A DNA stretch of 64,000 nucleotides from Clostridium sp. KNHs205 (GTDB lineage Bacteria > Bacillota > Clostridia > Lachnospirales > Lachnospiraceae). The notes under the pieces are model-generated. The model saw only the letters and a program-made list of their open reading frames with translations, was not told the DNA's origin and searched no databases. The translations under genes and the position numbers were made by a program. Positions 10,938-18,974 of the stretch are shown here, piece after piece; position 1 is the stretch's first letter; each line of letters starts with the position of its first letter. The stretch is from the NCBI RefSeq assembly GCF_000702945.1, contig NZ_JNLE01000003.1:600001-664000 (forward strand). The letters are read 5' to 3'.

Positions 10938-11343
10938 TCAAAAAGTTAATATTCTAATGATAGTAGTTAGTATTGGACTTATTCTGGGAGGAGCTTTCGT
11001 TATAAATTATGATAACAGAAATATAGCTGGGCTCTGTATCGGACTTGGTTCCGGCCTTGCCAGTGTAAATGTAGCCCATATCTTTATTAAACGAATGTTC
11101 AGGAAACATCCGGAGTATAAACGGCAGAGTGAAATTGATGCAAAAGATGAGCGCTCCATTGCAATAACGAACAAAGCCAAAGCAAAGGCGTATGATAAGA
11201 TGATATACATTATGATTGGGGTTCCATTTGTTATGATTTTCCTGAATTCGCCTTTATGGATGATATTAACGGTTATCGCTTTCTATGTATTTGGTTACGG
11301 TTTACATCTTTATTATTTAGTGAAGTATAATAAAATCATGTAA
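10927..11343 (+). CDS. integral membrane protein paired with XRE regulator (DUF2178-like)
   Basis: The ATG at 10927 follows GAGGAGG inside the end of the XRE gene. It gives a 138-residue protein with four hydrophobic segments: two at about 7-47, then a cytoplasmic stretch with KDERS, then two at about 93-130. The KDERSxxIxxKAxxKA motif is what I associate with DUF2178-type proteins encoded beside XRE regulators. The function is unknown; it may tether or modulate the partner. The 11-nt overlap with the upstream gene shows they are one unit. Confidence 0.78.
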   Translation: MKGNQKVNILMIVVSIGLILGGAFVINYDNRNIAGLCIGLGSGLASVNVAHIFIKRMFRKHPEYKRQSEIDAKDERSIAITNKAKAKAYDKMIYIMIGVPFVMIFLNSPLWMILTVIAFYVFGYGLHLYYLVKYNKIM

Positions 11344-11368
11344 TTTTGCCGCAATATGGCGAAAATAG

Positions 11369-11396
11369 TTGACAAAAGCGCAGGATTTAATATAAT
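11369..11396 (+). promoter_or_regulatory. promoter of the DUF1847 gene leader
   Basis: TTGACA (11369-11374), a 16-nt spacer and TATAAT (11391-11396). It starts a leader of about 210 nt that contains a TACACC...GGTGTA hairpin (11409-11448) and then a terminator. Confidence 0.75.
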
Positions 11397-11478
11397 CTAT
11401 ATCATATTTACACCCGGAAAAAAGTAATTGCTTAAAGCTGGTGGTGTAGAATAAAATAATATGACTGGCTGACTGTAC

Positions 11479-11526
11479 AAACAGAGGTTAAGATTAAGCT
11501 CACAGCTTAGGTTACCTCTGTTTTTT
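11479..11526 (+). terminator. leader terminator / attenuator before the DUF1847 gene
   Basis: AACAGAGGT pairs with ACCTCTGTT across an interrupted inner stem and ends in T6, about 90 nt before the start codon. The preceding bases GCTGACTGTACAAACAGAGG recur almost unchanged in the leader of the PatB-like gene at 27181. This is consistent with conditional termination by an unidentified signal. Confidence 0.65.
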
Positions 11527-11614
11527 AATACTCATTGATCAGGGGAGTATGGTAAATCTCAGCAGCAGAGCAAAAACTATAGTAAAGGGCATCAAACCCG
11601 GAAAAGAGGTTAAA

Positions 11615-12286
11615 ATGAGTAATAATTTTAGTTGTACATCCTGTGGCGTATTTAATTGTGCAAGTCAAAACGGAACATATCCTGGTAAATGTCTGACTAC
11701 CAGTGAAGAAAATGAGGAAATACTGGAGGAATGTCTGGATATATATAACAAGGAACCGGAGATACATAAAATAGCGGTAGCGGCAGCCCAGGTGGAAGGG
11801 CAGTATTATGGACAACTTACCAGAGTTGAGGAAATCATAGTATTTGCCAAGAAAATAAAGGCTAAAAAAATTGGTATTGCCTCCTGCATGGGACTTATCC
11901 AGGAGAGTAAGATATTTGAAAAAGTATTAAAAGCAAATGGATTTGAGCCCTACGGAGTCATTTGTAAAGTAGGTGCTAAAGATAAATCAGCACTTGGTGT
12001 GAGAGAAGAGGATAAGGTACGTCCCGGACAACATGAGTCTGCCTGTAATCCTATTATGCAGGCAAAGTTATTAAATAGAGAAAATACTGACCTAAATGTT
12101 ATCTGTGGTCTCTGTGTCGGACATGATTCTATGTTTATCAAGTATTCTGAAGCACCAGTTACCTATCTTGTGGTAAAAGATCGTGTCCTGGCTCATAACC
12201 CCGTAGGAGCTCTTTATACAAATGGTTCCTATTATAAAAGGATTCTTCAGGGAGTCAGTTTAAGGGAGGAGGATAAAGAACTTTAG
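11615..12286 (+). CDS. DUF1847 metal-binding-type protein
   Basis: This 223-residue protein begins CTSCGVFNC and carries further Cys pairs (GKC near 25, ASC near 93, CGLCVG near 173), typical of the DUF1847 family of presumed metal or cluster-binding proteins. No membrane segment is seen. I place the start at the ATG at 11615, preceded by AAGAGG, rather than the in-frame ATG 66 nt upstream, which lies in the leader and has no equivalent in the family as I know it. A promoter with an apparent attenuator precedes it. The biochemical function is not established. Confidence 0.82.
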   Translation: MSNNFSCTSCGVFNCASQNGTYPGKCLTTSEENEEILEECLDIYNKEPEIHKIAVAAAQVEGQYYGQLTRVEEIIVFAKKIKAKKIGIASCMGLIQESKIFEKVLKANGFEPYGVICKVGAKDKSALGVREEDKVRPGQHESACNPIMQAKLLNRENTDLNVICGLCVGHDSMFIKYSEAPVTYLVVKDRVLAHNPVGALYTNGSYYKRILQGVSLREEDKEL

Positions 12287-12357
12287 AGTTAACAACCAGG
12301 AGCTAAATAACCCTTTAATTTCTGGTAAGAATAGGAATGGAAAGTCCGGCTGTCCTG

Positions 12358-12945
12358 CTAAAAGGGCAGCCTCAGTTGCTCATATTCCATCTGTTTTTTT
12401 AGTCTGCAGGGTTTTTTGAGTAATAATTCTTCGGTTCTGTCAGGAGCTGTTAACCAAGGTATTAGCTCCTCCCGTTCCAGAATTAAGGGCATACGGTCGT
12501 GTACTTCAATCATGGACTCATTCGCCGGTGATGTCAGTATGATGAACCGGTCCTTATCCTGAAAGGAGTTATAAAAGCCTGCGATAAATAAAACCTTGGA
12601 ATCTTCACGGTAAAAGGAAGCTTTTTCTCTGGCAGCATTCCATTCATAAAAGCCGGCAGCAGGTATGATACACCGCCGGTTTATGATGCTGTCCCGGAAG
12701 GTTTTTTTGGATAGGGCGGTTTCACTTCTGGCATTGATAATCAGTTCCTTTCCCTGAAAGCCTGGAAATCCCCAGTGCTTTTCCTCCGGGTGCATAGCCT
12801 TACCTGAAGCTGTGAGAACCATTGCCGGTTCAGAAGGACGGACATCCCTTTTCCCTGCCTTTTCGTTGAGCTTTTTATCGATTGCTTCTACCAGTCTCTC
12901 TATTTCTTTGGCCGTATCATCATCTATATAATATCTTCCGCACAT
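12358..12945 (-). CDS. SRAP/HMCES-type abasic-site protein
   Basis: The 195-residue protein starts MCGRY, leaving Cys2 at the N terminus after Met removal. That Cys is the residue that forms the thiazolidine crosslink with abasic sites in HMCES/YedK proteins. The other conserved elements are present: NARSET (about residue 73), PAAGFYEW with the catalytic Glu (about 95-102), and VHDRMP with the His (about 150). Its role is to shield abasic sites in single-stranded DNA. It is transcribed alone, convergent with the DUF1847 gene. Length and motifs are normal. Confidence 0.93.
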   Translation of the reverse strand: MCGRYYIDDDTAKEIERLVEAIDKKLNEKAGKRDVRPSEPAMVLTASGKAMHPEEKHWGFPGFQGKELIINARSETALSKKTFRDSIINRRCIIPAAGFYEWNAAREKASFYREDSKVLFIAGFYNSFQDKDRFIILTSPANESMIEVHDRMPLILEREELIPWLTAPDRTEELLLKKPCRLKKQMEYEQLRLPF

Positions 12946-12987
12946 AAGTACCTCCCTTTTAAGAATAGGAAATTATTTAACTTTTCT

Positions 12988-13203
12988 CTAGCTGTGTCTG
13001 AAAACTGCTTGTGCCGGACTGGAAGTTCCACTTTGTAGGAGGCAATTTGCGAAAAACAGCAATTTGCGAAAAACAGCAATTTGCGAAAAACAGTAAGGCG
13101 CGATTATGGGGACGTAGTGGTGTTACGTTCCCAAAATTGCAACGCAGAATACCGCAAAGTGGGGACTTCAGAACGGTACAATGAGTTTTCAGTCACACTC
13201 TAG
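12988..13203. mobile_element. MITE-like foldback element with internal 17-bp repeats
   Basis: The ends are inverted repeats of about 48 bp, beginning CTAGCTGTGTCTGAAAACT on the left and CTAGAGTGTGACTGAAAACT on the right (read inward), and continuing with interrupted similarity through CCACTTTG. Both ends begin with CTAG, which could be a target duplication. The interior holds three perfect copies of CAATTTGCGAAAAACAG (13043-13093). There is no open frame, so it is non-autonomous. Confidence 0.7.
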
Positions 13204-13249
13204 TATACCCTCAGGAATCACAATTCAGTTATTTAATTTAATATTTGCT

Positions 13250-13520
13250 GTTAACAGGCTTTGTAATCTTAAATATAAATTTTAAAGCCTGTAATAGCAT
13301 TAACCTGGTAAATTCAAGCTTAAGCTTTAAAGTAAAAGTGCTTTTAATTCCATACTGTTATGGTACTACAAGAAATGCTGTATTTCAATAAAGGACAGCA
13401 TTCTGTCAGCACTTATAAGGTAAATATTGAAATAAAAGCAGCTGTTCGGTTCAAAACACTCAAAGGGCAGCAAAGGTCAGCTGCGTAATTTTCTGAACCA
13501 TAAGTATGGTTCGTCCTAAT
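13250..13520. other. non-coding region with several strong inverted repeats
   Basis: No gene is visible here. ACAGGCTTT pairs with AAAGCCTGT (13254-13292), TATTTCAATA with TATTGAAATA (13381-13390 / 13425-13434), GCAGCTG with CAGCTGC (13439 / 13479 area), and GAACC with GGTTC just after. It may encode a structured RNA or be the remains of another foldback element. Confidence 0.4.
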
Positions 13521-13585
13521 TTACTTAATTAGAAACCTCTGTCTATAAATCACATATAATGAAACAAAACCGTTCGAGGGCAGTA

Positions 13586-14827
13586 ATGATTATTCATGTG
13601 GTAGAAGCTGGAGAGACTATCCTCTCCATAGCAGATTATTATGGCGTATCTGCTAAGAAATTAAAAATATATAATAACCTGACGGATGAGGACTCACTGG
13701 TAATAGGCGAAGCCCTTATTATCCTTATTCCCGAAATTACCTATACCGTGAAAGAAGGAGATACCTTATTACAGATCGCCGATACCTATGGTACGACCGT
13801 AATAGAGCTCCTTAGGTATAACCCGGAATTGTCGGTTAGCCAGTCTCTTTATTCAGGAGATGAAATTGTTATCAGCTTTCGCGGGGAAAAAGGACATACA
13901 ATTGCGACAAATGGTTTTGCATATCCCTTCATTGATAAAAAGACCTTACAAATGACCTTACCTTATCTGACTTATCTTACAGTATATAGTTATACGGTAT
14001 CTGCTACAGGAGAGTTAAGCAATTTGGCAGATGAAGATATTGTAAAACTTGCAAAAGCATATGGAACAGAACCTTTGATGATGATTATTCCGGCCTCCCA
14101 TAACAATGAAGAGGCTATGGAGGTGGTCAATTCCATTATATCAGATGTAACAATCGAAGACAGGTTTATCAGTCAAATACTACTTACCCTGGAAACCAAG
14201 GGATACAGCGGGGTGAGCTTTCATACACCTTATATCCATCCCAGATACCGTGAAAATTACCGCAGACATGCTACGAAAATGCTCAATAGTATTACTTCTG
14301 CAGGTTATAAAGTTATGGATACCTTTGAAAATCCTATTTTCGGATTCGATTACAAATTTATGACAGAGGGTTTATCAGGAATTACATTGATTGTATATGA
14401 ATTCGGATACTCCGACAGATTGTCCCTTGGAACCCTTTGTACGGAAAACTATCGCAGGATTATAGAGGACTTTACCAAAATGGTGCCCTCTGATATGGTC
14501 TCTTTTGGTTTGCCGGTTCAGGGATATATCTATCAATTACCTTTTATCCCCGGTGTCTCCCAAGGCAGGGCTATCAGCTATAGAGCAGCCCTTGAGCTTG
14601 CAGCGCAAAATAATGCTCAGATTCTTTATGACCCTCTTACCAATTCCGTGTCTTTTTATTTCTACTCGGGAGATGAATACCTTGTGCGCTTCTGGGATGC
14701 AAGAAGCTATGATGTATTTCTAAAACTGGTGCCTGAGTTTAATTTATATGGTATCGGTATCTGGAATATCATGCAATGGTTCCCCCAGCTATGGTTGAGT
14801 GCGGCTGTCCAGTATTCCATCATATAG
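13586..14827 (+). CDS. LysM protein with GH18-like domain (SleL/YaaH-like), catalytic residues missing
   Basis: The 413-residue protein carries two N-terminal LysM domains (residues about 2-46 and 51-97), which bind peptidoglycan. A GH18-type barrel follows, as in the spore cortex-lytic enzyme SleL/YaaH. At the strand that normally carries DGxNxDxE, the sequence reads SGVSFHTPY: the catalytic Asp and Glu are replaced. This suggests a non-hydrolytic relative. There is no signal peptide, as usual for spore-coat SleL proteins. I chose the ATG at 13586, with GAGGG 5 nt before it; an in-frame ATG 27 nt upstream lacks a ribosome site. Confidence 0.85.
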   Translation: MIIHVVEAGETILSIADYYGVSAKKLKIYNNLTDEDSLVIGEALIILIPEITYTVKEGDTLLQIADTYGTTVIELLRYNPELSVSQSLYSGDEIVISFRGEKGHTIATNGFAYPFIDKKTLQMTLPYLTYLTVYSYTVSATGELSNLADEDIVKLAKAYGTEPLMMIIPASHNNEEAMEVVNSIISDVTIEDRFISQILLTLETKGYSGVSFHTPYIHPRYRENYRRHATKMLNSITSAGYKVMDTFENPIFGFDYKFMTEGLSGITLIVYEFGYSDRLSLGTLCTENYRRIIEDFTKMVPSDMVSFGLPVQGYIYQLPFIPGVSQGRAISYRAALELAAQNNAQILYDPLTNSVSFYFYSGDEYLVRFWDARSYDVFLKLVPEFNLYGIGIWNIMQWFPQLWLSAAVQYSII

Positions 14828-15114
14828 AAACCCCTTCCTTAGAAACTCTCAGATTTCCTGTCATTCCCGAACTTTAAGGTACCATAAACTTAAGAGACAA
14901 GCCAGGAAGTTATAAAAATACTTGTGTCGTGCTGGGCAGTCAGAACAATGCATAGACTACACAAATGCGTGCTGGTACTACTCTTTATAAAATTCATTAA
15001 ATTCATAGACCTAATTTAACTTATACTCCGGTATGTAAGTTTCAGAATTTTTTTATATCCTCATAGAACATTTTTAGACTATTTTCATACAATAAATTAG
15101 TTGCATTTAAAAAA

Positions 15115-15130
15115 GTTAAAACATTCTAAA
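15115..15130 (+). promoter_or_regulatory. degenerate DtxR-type iron box before feoA
   Basis: GTTAAAACATTCTAAA matches the GTTAG-N6-CTAAC box found at 26934 and 32774 in 8 of 10 arm positions with the same 6-nt spacing. It lies 19 nt before the feoA start. It is weaker than the other two, so this call is tentative. Confidence 0.45.
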
Positions 15131-15148
15131 AAAGTGAGGTTGATTTAA

Positions 15149-15373
15149 ATGAAAAAGCTGACTGATATATCCGTAGGAACACATACCACAGTTTGTGAAT
15201 TAAAAGCATCTGACCTGCTAAGAGAGAGAATGCTGGCATTAGGACTGACCAAAGGAGCCAGAGTAGAGGTAATCCGTAAAGGACCATCCGGAGACCCTAC
15301 TGTATACGGCATCAGGGGAGCAATGATAGCTTTAAGAAAAGAAGAGGCTGCCCTTATATCAGTAACGGATTAA
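15149..15373 (+). CDS. feoA: FeoA ferrous iron transport accessory protein
   Basis: This 74-residue SH3-like protein has the FeoA pattern: an N-terminal strand, RMLALGLTKGARVEVIRKGP around residues 28-47, and YGIRGAMIALRKEEAALI near the end. It acts in the cytosol on FeoB to support ferrous iron uptake. It lies 26 nt upstream of feoB in the same unit, with a ribosome site GTGAGG before the ATG. A candidate iron box sits just upstream, which would couple expression to iron through the DtxR protein encoded at 32 kb. Confidence 0.95.
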   Translation: MKKLTDISVGTHTTVCELKASDLLRERMLALGLTKGARVEVIRKGPSGDPTVYGIRGAMIALRKEEAALISVTD

Positions 15374-15399
15374 ATTAAATTTATATAAAGGAGGCTATA

Positions 15400-17520
15400 A
15401 TGGGGTTGACCTATCAATCCACACAAAGCAATGCAATGACGGATTTATACCGTATCGACAAAGAAGAAGGGCAGTTTATCATTGCATTGGCAGGGAATCC
15501 GAATACCGGAAAGAGTACTGTTTTTAACGCCATAACCGGACTTCATCAGCATACAGGTAACTGGCCGGGTAAGACGGTAGTAAATGCCAGAGGTGAATTC
15601 AGACAGGGAGGAAAAGAAAACATATTGGTGGACTTACCGGGCACTTACTCCCTCTTTGCTTCCTCAGTAGAAGAAGAGGTGGCCAGGGACTTTATATGTT
15701 TTGGCAATGCCGATGCTGTTATCGTTGTTACTGATGCCACCTGTCTTGAGCGAAGCTTAAATCTTGTATTTCAGGTAATGGAACTGACCACTAAAGTGGT
15801 ATTGTGCATCAATCTTATTGACGAAGCAAAGAAGAGGCATATTAATATTGATGCAAGAGGAATTGAGAAAGACCTTGGCGTACCAGTTGTGTTATGCGCC
15901 GCCAGAAGCGGAATCGGAGTGGATAAATTAAAGGAGACGACAGTCAAGGTTGCAGCGGGAGAAATAGCTCCAAAGCCGGTGCCGGTAAAATACGATGATA
16001 AGGTAGAAGAGCTGATCAAGATACTGTTACCGGAGTATAAAGATACGACAGCAGATATATCCGTAAGGTGGATGGCACTTAGAATGCTGGATGGAGATGA
16101 AAAACTCTTAAGCGCCATGTCAGCTCATATGGGAGAGCTTGTATTGGAAGATAACCGGCCTCTTTCCGAAATACAAGAGGAGCTGCCGGACAAAGAGACC
16201 TTAAGAGACGGAATTTCTGAGGCAATCTACCGCCGTATAGAAGACCTGAAAGCAAAATACATCCAGGAGGACAGTGAAGTAAATGCAAGGGATAAGAAAA
16301 TTGACAACATTATTACGTCTAAACGGTTTGGATTACCTATTATGTTACTGGCCCTGGCGCTTGTATTCTGGATTACGGTTACAGGTGCCAATATACCCTC
16401 CTCACTGCTGGCGGACTTTTTGTTTTATATTGAAGATAGGCTTACAGAGTTATTTACTTATCTGAATGCACCTGCCTGGTTTCATGGGGTATTGATATTG
16501 GGGCTTTACCGGACCTTAGCCTGGGTTGTTTCTGTTATGCTTCCGCCTATGGCCATATTCTTTCCGCTCTTTACAATATTGGAGGATTTGGGCTTCCTGC
16601 CCAGAGTAGCCTTTAATATGGATCATCTCTTCAAAAAAGCCTGTGCCCATGGTAAACAATGTCTTACCATGATAATGGGTTTTGGCTGTAATGCAGCAGG
16701 AATCGTATCCTGCCGTATTATCGAGTCACCAAGAGAGAGAATGATTGCAATCCTTACCAATAATTTCGTACCCTGTAACGGCAGGTTTCCTACCCTTATA
16801 GCCATATCCAGTGTCTTTCTGGTGGCACTGGGAGGAAATACCTTTGGTATCATGCCAGCACTTGCGGTAACTGCTATGATTGTTATTGGTATCGTTGTTA
16901 CCCTTCTTGTTTCCTACCTCTTATCTAAGACGGTGTTAAAAGGTATTCCCTCTACTTTCACCCTTGAACTTCCTCCCTACAGAGTACCAAAGATCGGAAG
17001 GGTATTATACACCTCAATGATTGATCGTTCGGTATTCGTACTTAAAAGAGCTGTAATGGTAGCAGCGCCTGCCGGTGCCTTTATCTGGATACTGGCAAAT
17101 GTTTATGTTGGCGATATTAGTATCCTGGGGCATATGGTGAACTTCTTTGATCCCTTTGGAAGGTTTATCGGACTTGACGGGTATATATTAATGGCATTTC
17201 TTCTTGGACTGCCGGCTAACGAAATTGTTCTGCCCATTCTTTTAATGGCCTATTTGTCCACAGGCTCTATGGCTGAGTATGACAGTCTGGAGGCCCTTCG
17301 AAATATTTTAGTCGGTCACGGCTGGACTTATCTTACGGCACTGAACACCATGCTGTTTAGCCTCCTCCACTGGCCTTGCGCTACTACTCTGATAACGATT
17401 CGAAAAGAGACCGGTAGTATAAAGTGGACCATTGTTTCAGCCTTACTGCCAACCATAATTGCAATCGCAGTATGTTTATGTACGACAGTGGTATATGAGC
17501 TCATAGGGAAAATATTCTAA
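15400..17520 (+). CDS. feoB: FeoB ferrous iron transporter
   Basis: At 706 residues it has the full FeoB layout. The N-terminal G domain carries the P-loop GNPNTGKS (32-39), HTGNWPGKTV (51-60), DLPG (78-81) and NLID (G4, about 129). A GDI linker region (about 180-300) follows. The C-terminal membrane part has two Gate motifs rich in Gly and Cys (about 400-440 and 590-620). It imports Fe2+ in a GTPase-dependent manner. GGAGG precedes the ATG and a terminator follows. No feoC is seen. Confidence 0.96.
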   Translation: MGLTYQSTQSNAMTDLYRIDKEEGQFIIALAGNPNTGKSTVFNAITGLHQHTGNWPGKTVVNARGEFRQGGKENILVDLPGTYSLFASSVEEEVARDFICFGNADAVIVVTDATCLERSLNLVFQVMELTTKVVLCINLIDEAKKRHINIDARGIEKDLGVPVVLCAARSGIGVDKLKETTVKVAAGEIAPKPVPVKYDDKVEELIKILLPEYKDTTADISVRWMALRMLDGDEKLLSAMSAHMGELVLEDNRPLSEIQEELPDKETLRDGISEAIYRRIEDLKAKYIQEDSEVNARDKKIDNIITSKRFGLPIMLLALALVFWITVTGANIPSSLLADFLFYIEDRLTELFTYLNAPAWFHGVLILGLYRTLAWVVSVMLPPMAIFFPLFTILEDLGFLPRVAFNMDHLFKKACAHGKQCLTMIMGFGCNAAGIVSCRIIESPRERMIAILTNNFVPCNGRFPTLIAISSVFLVALGGNTFGIMPALAVTAMIVIGIVVTLLVSYLLSKTVLKGIPSTFTLELPPYRVPKIGRVLYTSMIDRSVFVLKRAVMVAAPAGAFIWILANVYVGDISILGHMVNFFDPFGRFIGLDGYILMAFLLGLPANEIVLPILLMAYLSTGSMAEYDSLEALRNILVGHGWTYLTALNTMLFSLLHWPCATTLITIRKETGSIKWTIVSALLPTIIAIAVCLCTTVVYELIGKIF

Positions 17521-17572
17521 ATAAATTCAGAAAGTTAATCCATTAATAGCCTTTGCCCTTTGGTTTATAGTT

Positions 17573-17887
17573 TCAATAAGTATAAATAAAGCTCCTGGCA
17601 TTTTCTTCTACCTGAAAAGGTTTCGTTAATTGCCGGGAGCTTTTATCTACTACTTTAATTGGGATATAGAAAGAGCTTTTTCCAGAGTCTTTCCTAACCC
17701 ATCCAGTGACGTAATCTGCCACCTCTGAGACAGTTTTGCCCACACCGCTGCAACCGGTCAGGATAAATAGAGGCATTGTTTTAAAAGACCATTGATATCC
17801 ACAAACAGGACAGAAAACTTGCTTTTTATCCACAGATATGGTTTTATTCCACTGGTGATCTCCACATTAAGGGCATATATTCAGCAT
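17573..17887 (-). pseudogene. decayed zinc-ribbon / P-loop gene with in-frame stop
   Basis: Read from an ATG at 17887 that has GGAGG upstream, the frame gives MLNICP, a TAA stop at 17869-17867, then CGDHQWN ... CPVCGYQW and ILTGCSGVGKT. The two Cys pairs make a zinc ribbon whose first pair is split by the stop, which is one substitution away from a sense codon such as GAA. A Walker A motif follows, but the sequence then departs from a P-loop ATPase and runs through a terminator hairpin to a stop. It is most likely the 5' remnant of a nucleotide-binding protein gene. A short product from an internal GTG at 17833 cannot be excluded. Confidence 0.6.
17588..17644. terminator. terminator after feoB
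   Basis: AAAGCTCCTGGCA pairs with TGCCGGGAGCTTTT around a ~30-nt loop. It can serve feoB on the plus strand. Because it lies inside the 3' part of the minus-strand pseudogene frame, it also argues that this frame is not a normal gene end. Confidence 0.8.
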
Positions 17888-17979
17888 TGAGTTCCTCCGT
17901 TTCAGGGTGTATTTAAAATTAAGCATTGGATGCTGCTAAGTGAGACAGGCAGTACAAGATAATAAGTTTCATTTACACC

Positions 17980-18810
17980 TTAGGAAAGGGTCAGAGCTCT
18001 TTGTCTGGAGGCCTCGTAAAACATAACCGTTGCAGCGCAGCCAACATTAAAGGAAGTGGCATATGAGGACTCTGCCATGGGGATGGTGGTCAGAATATCA
18101 CAACTGTCCTTAAAAGCTCTGCTTAATCCATCTGTTTCATTTCCAAGCATAAAAAGCACCGGCCCGGACAAATTCAAGTCGTAGATAGGGTATTCTTTAT
18201 GTGCAGTGGTACCGATGGTCTGGAGGGTAGGATACTGTTTCTTCAGTTTAACCATAAAATCCAGTACCTTCTGAGTCTCAGGAACCCGTATTACCTGCAT
18301 ATTAAAGAAAGAGCCCATTGTTGATACTATAACATCTGGATCGTATAGATCAACGGCATGTCCGGTAAGGATAAGGCATTCAACCCCTAAAGCATCACAG
18401 GAACGAATAATGGTTCCGAGATTTCCTTTGTTGGAGGGTCTGTCAAACAAGGCTATCATGGGATTTTTTGACAGGGTTATGGTATTCAGGTCATCTTCTC
18501 TCATACCGGCAACTGCCATAATCTCGGAAGTATCTTCTTTTCCGCTTAAATCCTTTAAGAGAATTTCCGGCAGCTCATAATTGATTTCTGTAGAAGTGCT
18601 GTTAATTACCCCTTTTGCCCAATCAGACAGGTTTCTTTCATTGGAATAAAGAAAGGATTTGATATTCCATCCTTTTGCTATGGCCTGGTTTATATTACGA
18701 ACTCCTTCAATAAGAAATTCCTGATATTTATAACGTTTATTACGGTTGCTTCTAAGAACCTCGAATTTCTGGTAGGAAGCATTTTTTGTATAGATTTTTT
18801 CAACTTTCAT
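17980..18810 (-). CDS. TrmH/SpoU-family RNA 2'-O-methyltransferase
   Basis: The 276-residue protein has an N-terminal substrate-binding domain (LIEGVRNINQAI near 34-45) and a C-terminal SPOUT knot. The three SpoU motifs are present: NKGNLGTIIRSCDALG (about 137-152), LGNETDGLS (about 222-230) and IPM...SYATSFNVGCAATVM (about 241-262). It methylates a ribose in tRNA or rRNA using SAM; the exact target is not predictable. It is transcribed towards feoB and away from the RNA-repair locus, about 165 nt from the WYL gene. GAGG lies 10 nt before the ATG. Confidence 0.92.
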   Translation of the reverse strand: MKVEKIYTKNASYQKFEVLRSNRNKRYKYQEFLIEGVRNINQAIAKGWNIKSFLYSNERNLSDWAKGVINSTSTEINYELPEILLKDLSGKEDTSEIMAVAGMREDDLNTITLSKNPMIALFDRPSNKGNLGTIIRSCDALGVECLILTGHAVDLYDPDVIVSTMGSFFNMQVIRVPETQKVLDFMVKLKKQYPTLQTIGTTAHKEYPIYDLNLSGPVLFMLGNETDGLSRAFKDSCDILTTIPMAESSYATSFNVGCAATVMFYEASRQRALTLS

Positions 18811-18974
18811 GTTTGGTATACCTCATTTAAAACGTATTTGCTATTTAAATAACCTGCAAGCATATAGAACAATATATCATATATTCCATGAGCATGTATA
18901 TCGTAATAAATTTTTTTATTAAATTTTTCTTTGCCAGTTAGGAATATCTTAACTGAGATAATAATGAAAGGATA

